A stretch of 64,000 bases of DNA, from contig NZ_JAEQNE010000001.1 of NCBI RefSeq assembly GCF_016722785.1, positions 248,001 to 312,000 on the forward strand, written 5' to 3'. This DNA comes from Ramlibacter monticola. GTDB lineage: Bacteria; Pseudomonadota; Gammaproteobacteria; Burkholderiales; Burkholderiaceae_C. This document shows positions 30,948 through 45,535 of the stretch, piece after piece. The notes under the pieces are model-generated. The model was not told the origin of the DNA. It searched no databases and was given only the letters and a program-made list of their open reading frames with translations. Made by a program: the position numbers and the translations under genes. Position 1 is the stretch's first letter, and each line of letters starts with the position of its first letter.

Positions 30948-32351
30948 ATGCCCACTGACACCAACTCCAAGACGAAGGACCTCCGGCTGGCTACGCTCGT
31001 GGCCGCGCTGGTCGCCCTCGGCGGGCTGGCGCCCCTGGCCTGGCACTACTACGGGCCCGAGCAGCGGGCCGCGCCCGCGCAGGACAAGGTCGCGACTGCG
31101 CCTACGCCAGCACCGGTGCCCGCGCCCGCACCCGCGCAGACCCCGGCGACCGAAGCCGACAACGAGGTGGCCCCGCCCGCGCCGCCTGGGGCCGAGGTCG
31201 TGCCGCCGGAAGAATCCGAGACCGACCGGGGCGCGACCTCCGCCTCGCCGTCCGGCCCGACCCTGTCGAACGGCCGCGCGGCCGGCCTGCACCTCGCGCC
31301 CGACCCGCTGCACCTGAATTCCAGCGCCGCCCTGGTGATGGACCAGGACACGCGCCAGGTGCTGGCGCAGAAGAACGACGGCGCGGTGCTGCCGATGGCC
31401 TCGCTCACCAAGCTGATGACGACGCTGCTGGTGCTGGAGGCGAAGCAGCCGATGGACGAAGTGCTGACCATCACCGAGGAGGACGTGGACAACGAGCGCC
31501 ACAGCCGCTCGCGCCTGAGGGTGGGCGCGACGCTCACGCGCGAGGAGGCGCTGCGCCTGGCCCTGATGTCCAGCGAGAACCGCGCCGCCCATGCGCTGGG
31601 ACGAACCTATCCGGGCGGGCTTCCGAAACTGGTCGAGGCCATGAACGCGCGGGCCCGCGCGCTCGGCATGGCCAGCACCAGCTACGTCGATCCGACCGGT
31701 CTCTCGAACCGCAACCAGTCGACCGCGCAGGACCTCGCCAAGCTGGTGGCCGAGGCGTCGCGCAACCCGGTGCTCCGCGAGTTCTCGACCACGCCGGAGC
31801 ACGTCGCTTCGCTGGGCGGACGCACCCTGCAGTACCGCAACTCCAACCGGCTGGTGCGCGACCACAACGCGGGCTGGGACATCCTGATGCAGAAGACCGG
31901 CTACATCGTGGAGGCAGGGCGCTGCCTGACCATGGTGGCGCGGGTGGCCGGCCACAACCTGGTCATGGTGCTGCTGGACGCGGACTCCAACGGCGCCCGG
32001 CTGGCCGATGCGCAGCGCCTGCGCAAGTGGGTGGTGGCGCAGAACGGCTGGCAGGACGAGCAGCCGGTGCTGGCTAGGGCCGCGGCGGAGCCGCCGCGCA
32101 CCCGCGTGGCCGCCGCCAAGGACAAGCGGGGCAAGTCGGAGCAGGTGGCCTCGGCGAAGTCACGCAAGGCGGGCAAGGCCGACAAGGCCGCGGCGAAGAA
32201 AGGCGGCAAGAGCGCTCACACCGAAGTGGCCGCCAAGAAGACGAAGCCCTCCAAGGACGTCGCTGTTGCGAAAAAGCCAGACGCAAAAAAAGATCGCGGC
32301 GGTCGCGTGCGCCACACGTTCGCGGCAGGCCGCAGTGAAGAGAAGGGTTGA
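30948..32351 (+). CDS. pbpG: Penicillin-binding protein 7-type D-alanyl-D-alanine endopeptidase
   Basis: 467 residues from the ATG at 30948, with GGAAGG upstream. One N-terminal membrane helix (about 14-34) and a Pro/Ala-rich spacer precede the S11 peptidase domain: SxxK at Ser152-Lys155 (ASLTKLMT), SEN at 209-211 and KTG at Lys316. PbpG-type enzymes cut D-Ala-mDAP cross-links in peptidoglycan. The last 100 residues are unusually Lys/Ala-rich (KxGK and AAKK repeats), a basic tail that could bind nucleic acid, lipid or wall polymers. Confidence 0.9.
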   Translation: MPTDTNSKTKDLRLATLVAALVALGGLAPLAWHYYGPEQRAAPAQDKVATAPTPAPVPAPAPAQTPATEADNEVAPPAPPGAEVVPPEESETDRGATSASPSGPTLSNGRAAGLHLAPDPLHLNSSAALVMDQDTRQVLAQKNDGAVLPMASLTKLMTTLLVLEAKQPMDEVLTITEEDVDNERHSRSRLRVGATLTREEALRLALMSSENRAAHALGRTYPGGLPKLVEAMNARARALGMASTSYVDPTGLSNRNQSTAQDLAKLVAEASRNPVLREFSTTPEHVASLGGRTLQYRNSNRLVRDHNAGWDILMQKTGYIVEAGRCLTMVARVAGHNLVMVLLDADSNGARLADAQRLRKWVVAQNGWQDEQPVLARAAAEPPRTRVAAAKDKRGKSEQVASAKSRKAGKADKAAAKKGGKSAHTEVAAKKTKPSKDVAVAKKPDAKKDRGGRVRHTFAAGRSEEKG

Positions 32352-32447
32352 AGCGAGGGATTAGGGACGCCCCCTAATTGCATGTGGGGACTTGCCCGGA
32401 TTCCCCGGGTTTGCTTGCCTCCTCGACACTGATCGGCAGGAGGAAGC

Positions 32448-32906
32448 ATGATCCCTGTGAAGACGGCCGCGGGCCAGCAGGTCCTGAAGGACCGGTCCGT
32501 GAAGCTGACGCCGCGCGAGCGCGCCGCGCTGATCCTGGTGGACGGCAAGCGCACCCTGGCGGAACTGCTCCAGGCAGCGGAGGGCACGGGCATCGCCCGC
32601 GCCGACCTCGAACGCCTGTTCGAACTGGAACTGGTGGCGCCGGCGTCGAGCGCCGCACCGCCCTCGCAGGCCACCATGCCCGCCGCGCTGGTGGCGGACA
32701 AGGCGCCGACGCCGCAGGAACGTTACCTGGCCGCCTATCCCATCGCCACCCGGCTCACGTCCAGCCTCGGGCTGCGCGGCGTGCGGCTCAATCTCGCGGT
32801 GGAGGCCGCGACCTGCTACGAGGAACTGGTCGCGGTGGCCGCGCGCATCCGAGAGGCGGTCGGCCGCGAGCAGTACGCACCGCTGCTGGCCGCCCTCGGA
32901 CGCTGA
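32448..32906 (+). CDS. Conserved hypothetical protein, 152 residues
   Basis: It has a strong ribosome site (AGGAGG 5 bases before ATG). Residues 17-65 look like a winged-helix fold (LTPRERAALILVDGKRTLAELLQ, then RADLERLFELELV), resembling regions found in PatA/DUF4388-type response proteins. The second half is helical (YPIATRLTSSLGLRGVRLNLAVE). No catalytic motif or signal peptide is visible. Function unknown. Its TGA directly abuts the convergent protease stop (TGATCA). Confidence 0.8.
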   Translation: MIPVKTAAGQQVLKDRSVKLTPRERAALILVDGKRTLAELLQAAEGTGIARADLERLFELELVAPASSAAPPSQATMPAALVADKAPTPQERYLAAYPIATRLTSSLGLRGVRLNLAVEAATCYEELVAVAARIREAVGREQYAPLLAALGR

Positions 32907-34358
32907 TCAGCCGAGCCGGATCGGGACAAAGATCCGCTCCTCGCCGCGCTGGATCAGCAGCGCGACGGACTTGCCCGACTTCCCGACCGCCGCCTTCACC
33001 TGCTCGGGGGTGGTCACGGCCGTGCCGTTGACGGCCACCACCACGTCGCCCGGTTCGACGCCGGCGGCTTCCGCGGGGCCGGCCACTTCCTCCACCACGA
33101 CGCCGGAGCGCAGCCCGGTCTGGGCCTTCTCCTCCGGCGCGAGCGGCCGCAGGGCCAGCCCCAGGCGGGCGCCCTCGCCCAGGTCGGGCGTGGCCGCCGT
33201 CGCGACCTTGTCGCTGCTGCGCGCGAGTTCGGCGTTGAGCTGCACCTTCCGGCCTTCGCGCCACACCTCCAGCGCGAGCCGGTCGCCCGGCGCGGACACG
33301 CCCACGATCGCCGGCAGGTCGCCCGAGGACACGATGGTGCGGCCGTTGGCCGAGCGGATCACGTCGCCGGGCTTCAGCCCCGCGCGCTCCGCCGGGCTGC
33401 CCTTCTCCACGCTGGCGACCAGCGCGCCCTCCGGCCGGTCGAGCCCGAAGGAATCGGCGAGCGACTGGTTCACCTCCTGCACCGAGACGCCGAGCCGCGC
33501 GTGTTCGACCTTCCCGTGCGCCACGATCTGGTCCTTGATGCGCACCGCCAGGTCGATCGGGATCGCGAACGAGACGCCCTGGTAGCCGCCCGACTGGCTG
33601 TAGATCTGCGAGTTGATGCCCACCACCTCGCCGCGCGCGTTGAACAGCGGGCCGCCGGAGTTGCCCGGGTTCACCGCGACGTCGGTCTGGATGAAGGGCA
33701 CGGCGCTGTCGTCGGGCAGCGAGCGGCCCTTGGCGCTCACCACGCCGGCGGTCACCGTGTTCTCGAAGCCGAAGGGCGCGCCGATGGCCAGCACCCATTC
33801 GCCCGGACGCAGGGCCTCGGCGCTGCCCATGCTCACCACCGGCAGGTTGCGCGCTTCGATCTTCAGCACCGCCACGTCGGTCTTGGCATCGCTGCCCAGG
33901 ACCTTGGCGCGGAACTCGCGCCGGTCCGTGAGCTTCACCATCACCTCGGAGGCGTCCTTCACGACGTGCGCGTTGGTCAGGATGATGCCCTCGGCGCCGA
34001 CGATGAAGCCGGAGCCCTGGCCGCGCACGGGCACGTCGCGCGGGCGGATGCCGCGCTGGAACTGGCGGAAGAACTCCATCGGGTCGCTCATGTCGGGCGT
34101 CGCCTGCGCGCGGCCCGTGACGCTGATGTTGACCACGGCGGGTCCGTAGCGCTGCGTGATCAGCGGAAAGTCCGGCATCACGACGCTGCCGGCGCCGGGC
34201 GTGGGCGACGGCACGCTGGGCGGCGCCACGGGCGCGAGGACGCCCGCCGTGGCGGGCGCGGCGCCATGGTGCAGCGCCTCGACGGCGGCGCCGCCGACGA
34301 CGCCGGCGCCCAGCAGGGCCAGCACCAGGGGCGCGGATTTCAGGTGGACGTTCTTCAT
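32907..34358 (-). CDS. DegP/MucD-type periplasmic serine protease
   Basis: 483 residues. An N-terminal hydrophobic segment anchors or exports it. Trypsin-like domain with His131 (TNAHVV), Asp161 (DVAVLK) and Ser234 (GNSGGP). Two PDZ domains follow (about 290-380 and 395-480). The first is canonical (ASVEKGSPAERAGLKPGDVI); the second is more divergent. Such proteases degrade or refold damaged envelope proteins. It lies 59 bp downstream of the histidine kinase gene, so regulator, kinase and protease may form an envelope-stress unit. Confidence 0.94.
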   Translation of the reverse strand: MKNVHLKSAPLVLALLGAGVVGGAAVEALHHGAAPATAGVLAPVAPPSVPSPTPGAGSVVMPDFPLITQRYGPAVVNISVTGRAQATPDMSDPMEFFRQFQRGIRPRDVPVRGQGSGFIVGAEGIILTNAHVVKDASEVMVKLTDRREFRAKVLGSDAKTDVAVLKIEARNLPVVSMGSAEALRPGEWVLAIGAPFGFENTVTAGVVSAKGRSLPDDSAVPFIQTDVAVNPGNSGGPLFNARGEVVGINSQIYSQSGGYQGVSFAIPIDLAVRIKDQIVAHGKVEHARLGVSVQEVNQSLADSFGLDRPEGALVASVEKGSPAERAGLKPGDVIRSANGRTIVSSGDLPAIVGVSAPGDRLALEVWREGRKVQLNAELARSSDKVATAATPDLGEGARLGLALRPLAPEEKAQTGLRSGVVVEEVAGPAEAAGVEPGDVVVAVNGTAVTTPEQVKAAVGKSGKSVALLIQRGEERIFVPIRLG

Positions 34359-34417
34359 GGGGGATCCTCGTGTGAAGCGGAACCCCCCGAATCTGCGGCC
34401 GCAGCCTTAGAAATTGC

Positions 34418-35734
34418 TTAAGACGCCGGTCCTGCCGCGCCCGGCGCCGGGAAGCGCACCTCGGCGCGGGCGCCCCCCAGCGTGGGCGAGCGGTCCAGCC
34501 GCACCTGCGCCCCGAGCCGCTGAGCCACGGCGCGGACGATGGCCAGCCCCAGGCCGCTGCCCGCGGCCTCGGTGCCGGGCACGCGGTAGAAGCGGTCGAA
34601 CACCCGCGTGCGATCCTCCTCCGGCACGCCCGGGCCGCTGTCGTCCACCGCCAGCCACGCGCCCTGCGCATCGTGGCCCAGGCCGATGTCGACGCGGCCA
34701 CTGGCAGGCGTGTACTTGATCGCGTTGTCCAGCAGGTTGCGCAGGATGAGATGCAGGGCCTCGCGGTTGCCCTGCACCACCACGGGCTCGCCGGTCGCGA
34801 GTCCCAGGTCGAGCTGCTTCGCGTGCGCCGCGGGCAGCAGCTCCGAGACGGCCTGCCGCGCCAGCTCCTCCAGGTCCACCGGTTCGCCGGCGCCCTCGCC
34901 CGCGCCTTCCTGCCGCGCCAGGGCGAGCAGCTGCTCCACCAGCGCGATGGCGCGCTCGATGCCGGCGCCGAGCTGCTGCGTCGCCTCGCGCCGGGCCGGC
35001 TCGTCGCGCGCGCGCTCCGCGGCCTGCAGCTGCAGCTTCAGCGCGGTGAGCGGCGAGCGCAGCTCGTGCGCCGCGTCGGCCACGAAATGCTGCTGGGCCT
35101 CCAGCGTGCCGTGCACGCGCCGGAACAGCGCGTTGAGTTCGTCCACGAGGGGCTGCACTTCCGCCGGCACGCCCTCCGCGCTCAGCGGGGAGAGGTCGCG
35201 CGCCGCGCGCGTCGCCACCTGGCGGCGCATGCGCGCGAGCGGCGCCAGCGAGCCGCCGATCACCGCGCCCACGGCCAGCATCAGCAGCGGCGCGAGCAGC
35301 AGCACCGGCGTGACCGCATTGGCGGCCAGCGCGCGGGCGCGCGTCTCGCGCGCATCGAGGTCCTGCGCGATCTGGATCGTGTGCTCGGGGGTCTGCAGCG
35401 TGTAGATGCGCAGGCGGATGCCGTTGATGCGCGAATCGGAGAAGCCCAGCACGGCCTGCGAGGGCAGCTCGCGGCCGAGCGAACGGTAGATGGTGGAGCC
35501 GTCCGGCCCCCATACCTGCACCGAGTATTCCGAGTCGTCGCCGCCCGGTGCGAAGGGCATGCCGCCGTGCACCGAGCGCGCCACCTCCTCGAGGTGGTAG
35601 TCGAACATGCGGTCCGCCTCGCGCAGCGCCATGCGGTACGCGGTGGCCGCCTGCAGCACCGTGACGACGCCGATCGCCGCGAGCACCAGCCACATCAGGC
35701 GGCGGCGCAGGGACCACGAAGCCTTGCCTGCCAT
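34418..35734 (-). CDS. Sensor histidine kinase (QseC/TctE-like)
   Basis: 438 residues. Two membrane helices (about 13-33 and 141-162) enclose a periplasmic sensor of about 105 residues. A HAMP-like linker leads to the phospho-acceptor His223 in DAAHELRSPLTALK. The ATPase domain has NLLDNAIKYTP, DSGPGVPEEDR and GSGLGLAIVRA. It starts 3 bp after the response regulator stop. The ligand is unknown. Confidence 0.93.
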   Translation of the reverse strand: MAGKASWSLRRRLMWLVLAAIGVVTVLQAATAYRMALREADRMFDYHLEEVARSVHGGMPFAPGGDDSEYSVQVWGPDGSTIYRSLGRELPSQAVLGFSDSRINGIRLRIYTLQTPEHTIQIAQDLDARETRARALAANAVTPVLLLAPLLMLAVGAVIGGSLAPLARMRRQVATRAARDLSPLSAEGVPAEVQPLVDELNALFRRVHGTLEAQQHFVADAAHELRSPLTALKLQLQAAERARDEPARREATQQLGAGIERAIALVEQLLALARQEGAGEGAGEPVDLEELARQAVSELLPAAHAKQLDLGLATGEPVVVQGNREALHLILRNLLDNAIKYTPASGRVDIGLGHDAQGAWLAVDDSGPGVPEEDRTRVFDRFYRVPGTEAAGSGLGLAIVRAVAQRLGAQVRLDRSPTLGGARAEVRFPAPGAAGPAS

Positions 35735-35737
35735 CGC

Positions 35738-36397
35738 TCACTCCCGCGGCACGACGTAGCCCAGCCCGCGCACGGTGCGGATGAAGTCGGGACCCAGCTT
35801 CTTGCGCAGGCCGTGCACGTAGACCTCGACGGCGTTGCTGCTGATCTCGTCCTTCCAGCCATAGAGCTTCTGTTCGAGCTGCGCGCGCGAGAACACCACG
35901 CCGGGGCGCTGCAGCATGGGTTCGAGCAGGACCCACTCGCGCGGCGACAGGTTCAGCGGCTGCCCGTTCAGGCGCGCCTCGCGCGTGGCGGGGTTGAGCT
36001 CCAGGCCCATGTGGCTGATCACCGGCTCGCCCCGCCCCGCGCTGCGCCTGAGCAGTGCGCGCACGCGCGCGAGCAGTTCGTCGGTGTCGTAGGGCTTGAC
36101 GATGTAGTCGTCCGCGCCGGCGTCGAGGCCGGCCACGCGGTCCCCGATCGCGTCGCGCGCGGTGGCCACCAGCACCGGCACCGGCGAACGGCGGGCCCGC
36201 AGGCTGCGCAGGACCTGCAGGCCGTCGGCCTTGGGCAGGCCGAGATCCAGCAGGACCAGGTCGTACTGCTCGGCCAGCAGGGCCGCATCCGCCGCCGAGC
36301 CATCGCGGACCCAGTCCACCGCGTAGTGCTCGGAGCGCAGGACCTCGAGGACGGCCTTGCCGATCATCGTGTCATCTTCCACAAGTAGGACGCGCAT
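35738..36397 (-). CDS. OmpR-family response regulator
   Basis: 219 residues. Receiver domain with LLVEDD, phospho-acceptor Asp51 in LLDLGLPKADG, and Lys in IVKPY. The winged-helix DNA-binding domain ends with the family pattern NAVEVYVHGLRKKLG and IRTVRGLGYVV. It is first in the regulator-kinase-protease set and belongs to the QseB/TctD/PmrA subgroup by overall similarity. Confidence 0.94.
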   Translation of the reverse strand: MRVLLVEDDTMIGKAVLEVLRSEHYAVDWVRDGSAADAALLAEQYDLVLLDLGLPKADGLQVLRSLRARRSPVPVLVATARDAIGDRVAGLDAGADDYIVKPYDTDELLARVRALLRRSAGRGEPVISHMGLELNPATREARLNGQPLNLSPREWVLLEPMLQRPGVVFSRAQLEQKLYGWKDEISSNAVEVYVHGLRKKLGPDFIRTVRGLGYVVPRE

Positions 36398-36486
36398 GGA
36401 GCTTCCGAGCTTACTGCGGCGAAACCCCGGCGCGTCCTACCCCTCTATCGGTGGTCTCCTACAAACGGTACAGCACTACCTCCTAC

Positions 36487-37371
36487 ATGCAACGAACCAC
36501 TGCCTCTGCCGCCGGGTCCCTCGCCGCCATCGCCCTGATGGCCGGCGCCGCCGCGCTGTCGAGCCACGTGAGCCCGTTCGGGTCCGCGACTGCTCCCGTG
36601 GCCGATGCGCCTGCCGCGCCTGCGCCCATAGCCGCCGCTGCTGCCGCCGCGACCGGCGTGGTCGCGAAGACCACCACCGCCGCGGCCGCCGTGGCCAGGA
36701 GCACCGCCGCGGCAACCGGCAGCGCCGCCGCGGCCGTCGCTGCGGTCGCGGCCCGGAGTCCCGCCGTGCCGCCCGCGATCCGGGCGGCCACGGCCTTCGC
36801 CACCGTCACTTCCGAGAAGGAGCTGCGCGCCCGCATCAAGTGGGTGCCCGTGCGCTGGGACGGCGAGAAGACGCGCACCCTCGACGAAGCCTCCCGCCTG
36901 TTGCTGGCGCAGGCGGCCGCGGAGCAGGCGGACCTGGACAAAGTCGGCCTCGGCTTCGCCGACGTCTACGGCGTGATCAATGCCGAGACTTCGTGGGTGC
37001 CACGCAAGGGCCAGGGCCGCAACGGCGTGGCCAGCGCCGGTCTCGCGCAGTTCGAGCCGCGCACCGCGAAGGGCTACGGCCTGACGAACCCGGCCGATCC
37101 GGTGCAGGCCGTGTACGCCGCCGCGCGCTACATGAAGGACGGCGCCGAATGGGCCGCCGACCGGATCGAGCACCTGCCGCTCACGCCCGAGCAGCGCGCG
37201 GAGAAGATCCGCGAAGGCGTCTCGGTGTATTACAACCTGTCCATCAAGGGGCGCAACAAGTGGGACGGCCTCAACACGGCCAGCCTGCCGCCGGAGACGC
37301 TCCGCCACATCCGCAACGTGCGCGCCGGCGCCGAGAGGGCCTCGGATCTCGCGGACGACATTCTGGGCTGA
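36487..37371 (+). CDS. Lytic transglycosylase-like periplasmic protein (paralogue 2)
   Basis: 294 residues from the ATG at 36487; an in-frame GTG at 36451 would add 12 residues, and neither has a clear ribosome site. A hydrophobic signal is followed by an Ala/Thr-rich spacer. The catalytic region DVYGVINAETSWVPRKGQGRNGV, then GLAQFEPRTAKGYGL and YYNLSIKGRNKWDGL, matches the paralogue at 27525 almost position for position. It lacks that protein's C-terminal tail. A terminator hairpin follows. Confidence 0.83.
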   Translation: MQRTTASAAGSLAAIALMAGAAALSSHVSPFGSATAPVADAPAAPAPIAAAAAAATGVVAKTTTAAAAVARSTAAATGSAAAAVAAVAARSPAVPPAIRAATAFATVTSEKELRARIKWVPVRWDGEKTRTLDEASRLLLAQAAAEQADLDKVGLGFADVYGVINAETSWVPRKGQGRNGVASAGLAQFEPRTAKGYGLTNPADPVQAVYAAARYMKDGAEWAADRIEHLPLTPEQRAEKIREGVSVYYNLSIKGRNKWDGLNTASLPPETLRHIRNVRAGAERASDLADDILG

Positions 37372-37390
37372 GGGCCCCGCATCGCGATGA

Positions 37391-37413
37391 CGCCACCTCC
37401 GGGTGGCGTTTTT
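37391..37413 (+). terminator. Rho-independent terminator after transglycosylase paralogue 2
   Basis: CGCCACC, a four-base TCCG loop, GGTGGCG and then TTTTT, 20 bases past the stop codon. The same stem is reused at 63606-63631. Confidence 0.85.
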
Positions 37414-37497
37414 CATGGGCGCGCGACGCACGTCGGACCGCCCCCCGGAAAGAGCGCACCTTTGCTAGATTCCGGCTCCCCCTACACGGAGAACAAC

Positions 37498-38100
37498 ATG
37501 GCAAAGGTCCTCGTGCTCTACTACAGCTACTACGGCCATATCGAAGCGATGGCGAACGCGGTGGCGGAAGGCGCGCGCCAGGTCGGCGGCGCGCAGGTGG
37601 AGATCAAGCGCGTGCCGGAGACGGTGCCCGACGACGTCTTCAAGAAGTCGGGCGGCAAGGCCAACCAGGCGGCCGCCATCGCGCAGCCCTCGGAGCTCGC
37701 CAACTACGACGCGATCATTTTCGGCACGCCCACGCGCTTCGGCAACATGAGCGGGCAGATGCGCAACTTCCTGGACCAGACCGGCGGCCTGTGGATGTCC
37801 GGCGCGCTGGTCGGCAAGGTCGGTTCGGTGTTCTGCTCCAGCGCGACGCAGCACGGCGGCCAGGAAAGCACCATCCTCACCTTCATCCCCACGCTGCTGC
37901 ACCAGGGCATGGTCGTCGTGGGCCTGCCCTATTCGGAGCAGAGCCAGATGGGCATCGACGAGATCAAGGGCGGCAGCCCCTACGGCGCTTCCACCATCGC
38001 GGGAGGCCAGGGGGAGCGCATGCCCAGCCAGCAGGAGCTGGGCATGGCGCGTTACCAGGGCAAGCACGTGGCGACGATCGCCACGAAGCTGTTCGGCTAG
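37498..38100 (+). CDS. wrbA: WrbA-type NAD(P)H:quinone oxidoreductase
   Basis: 200 residues, the typical WrbA length, starting at an ATG preceded by GGAG. Flavodoxin-like FMN pocket: [40 protein letters not shown] and [11 protein letters not shown]. The enzyme makes two-electron reductions of quinones and protects against redox cycling. Its stop TAG overlaps the convergent hemerythrin-gene stop at CTAG. Confidence 0.94.
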   Translation: MAKVLVLYYSYYGHIEAMANAVAEGARQVGGAQVEIKRVPETVPDDVFKKSGGKANQAAAIAQPSELANYDAIIFGTPTRFGNMSGQMRNFLDQTGGLWMSGALVGKVGSVFCSSATQHGGQESTILTFIPTLLHQGMVVVGLPYSEQSQMGIDEIKGGSPYGASTIAGGQGERMPSQQELGMARYQGKHVATIATKLFG

Positions 38101-38585
38101 CGGCGTCCTAGGAGACGATCGAACCAGCCGACGCGCTGCGGCCGCACCGGGACCGGTGAGGGGTTCGCGGCGCGCGCCTTCGTGTGCTCGAAGTACCACT
38201 GGCCGAAACGCAGGTCGTGCGTGAGGATGTGGCCCACCAGCCATTTGTTCAGGAACTTGCGCAGCTCGTGGACGCGTTCGTCCGTCCACTCGCTGCCGCT
38301 CAGGAGGAATTCCGTGACCTGCGACGCCAGCTGCTCGTGCAGCGCGAGGTGAGCGCGGAAGTCGGGATACCCGCTGCTTTCCATCAGGGCCTGTTCGTTG
38401 GTGAAGTGCGTGACGACGTATTCCAGCAGTTCGTCGACCGCCTGCTGCGCGTTCTCGCGGTCAAGCTGCTTCACCAGCGCGAACAGGTGCTGGTGTTCCC
38501 CATCGACCTGCCCTATCCCCGTCTTGAAGCCTTCCCGCCATTCGACGACGAAGCTCCCGTGGCCCTTATCCGTTGCCGTGGACAT
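38097..38585 (-). CDS. Bacteriohemerythrin
   Basis: 162 residues from the ATG at 38585, with GGGAGG upstream; the open frame continues much further but without homology. The four-helix di-iron motifs are complete: His near 31-33 (GEHQHLF), His60-xxx-Glu64, His79-xxx-His83 and His119-xxxx-Asp124. Bacteriohemerythrins bind oxygen reversibly and may supply or buffer it for oxygenases. The C-terminal 30 residues (Pro/Arg-rich, ending WFDRLLGRR) are an extension beyond the bundle. Confidence 0.92.
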   Translation of the reverse strand: MSTATDKGHGSFVVEWREGFKTGIGQVDGEHQHLFALVKQLDRENAQQAVDELLEYVVTHFTNEQALMESSGYPDFRAHLALHEQLASQVTEFLLSGSEWTDERVHELRKFLNKWLVGHILTHDLRFGQWYFEHTKARAANPSPVPVRPQRVGWFDRLLGRR

Positions 38586-38698
38586 GCGTTTCCCTCCCGT
38601 GATGCGTGAATGCGCCAGCACGGTACACGACGGCCGGGCCACGCGTCTGACCTGGCGCAAGTGAATTGCGCGGGAGCTCGCGCCCCGTGGGCTCGTCG

Positions 38699-39025
38699 CT
38701 ACTTCCTGCGGGCCAGCAGGACGCCGAGCAGCGCGCCGACGGCCGCACCGGCCGCGATCGCCTGCCACGGGTTCTCGCGCACGTAGCTGTCGGTGGCGCG
38801 GCCCGCCGCCTGGGCGCGGTCGACGGCACCGCGCTCCAGCCGCACGATGGCGGCCTTGGCCGAGGCCAGGCTCTGTTGCAGCTTGCCACGCGCCTCGGCG
38901 ACCACTTCCCCGGTGCCCTGCGCGCCCACGCGCAGCAGTTGTTCGGCGTCGTCGACGACCGTGCGCATGTCCTTGGCGAGCCGGTCTCGGCTGTCGTGGA
39001 TGTCGGTCCTTGTCTGCTGGTCCAT
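38699..39025 (-). CDS. DUF883 family membrane-anchored protein (YqjD/ElaB-like)
   Basis: 108 residues with GGAGG before the ATG. A long amphipathic helix (about 10-75, Ala/Glu/Lys-rich) is followed by the DUF883 signature YVRENPWQAIAAGAAVGALLGVLLARRK with a C-terminal membrane helix. Relatives such as YqjD and ElaB are inner-membrane anchored and can bind ribosomes in stationary phase. The role here is not known. Confidence 0.88.
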   Translation of the reverse strand: MDQQTRTDIHDSRDRLAKDMRTVVDDAEQLLRVGAQGTGEVVAEARGKLQQSLASAKAAIVRLERGAVDRAQAAGRATDSYVRENPWQAIAAGAAVGALLGVLLARRK

Positions 39026-39719
39026 GGTTCCTCCAGGTGGGGGTGACGCTTCCAGTCTCGGACGGCGCCTGGCGGCCGACGTTGATGGCCGTCAAGGTCG
39101 CTCCGAGCCGTGCGAGGGGCGAATCATCGGCCACATGGCACTTTTTGGCACGAGTCCATGGCGTTCGCGCAGCCTTTCCATCGCGCCTCGGGGACCCGCA
39201 TTCCCGCTCGTGAAGTGCATCACGCCGCCTCCGAAAAACTTCGTCGGGCCGCCGGCGCCGCGAGGCGCCAGCCCATCCAGCGAGTGTGCGCACCGCATCT
39301 GGCATCCGCGTGGGGTCCACAGGTTTCGCAGGGGCCGACATGGAGTAGGAAGCACCCACTTTTGGACGATGGAGGGGTGCGGACCGCTCCCTATAGTCGC
39401 TCGCAATCGCCCTCCGGAATGCGCAGTCCGACGGCGATGGTTTCGAGAGTTGTACCGGCACGCGTCGCCACTCCCCCTGGCGCAGCGTGAGTCAGATGAA
39501 CCCGCGGGAAGGCGCCTGGCCAGAGGCCGCGCGAATCCCCGCTCGATCGGGAGACCCGACGTGCAGTTGTCTTCTTGATTCCGCGCAGGTCCCACGCCGC
39601 AGGCGCGCGGCGGACGGGCCGACTTTCTTCCCTTCAGTTCTTTCGCGTATCCATCCGGAGGTGGCATGGACAGGACAAGTGTCGCCTCCCCGTTCTTCGT
39701 CTTCCCAGGAGCAAGCCCC
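39026..39719. promoter_or_regulatory. 694-bp noncoding stretch upstream of the megasynthase gene
   Basis: The longest gap in the window. None of the open frames here has plausible coding character, and all conflict with each other. It ends with a good ribosome site for the megasynthase (AGGAG at 39707-39711, 8 bases before the ATG). A TATAGT at 39392 lacks a -35 partner at the right distance. It must hold the promoter of the biosynthetic operon, but I see no certain element. Confidence 0.4.
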
Positions 39720-45521
<5,802 letters not shown>

Positions 45522-45535
45522 GGGAGGACGCGACC

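Noticed and set aside
39136-39152. Possible sigma-54 promoter TGGCAC-N-GGCA
   Set aside because: The GG and GC elements are one base too close for sigma-54, and the site is nearly 570 bp from the megasynthase start.
39666-39719. Earlier ATG for the megasynthase at 39666
   Set aside because: The extra 18 residues lack similarity to acyl-AMP ligases, while the ATG at 39720 has AGGAG at ideal distance.
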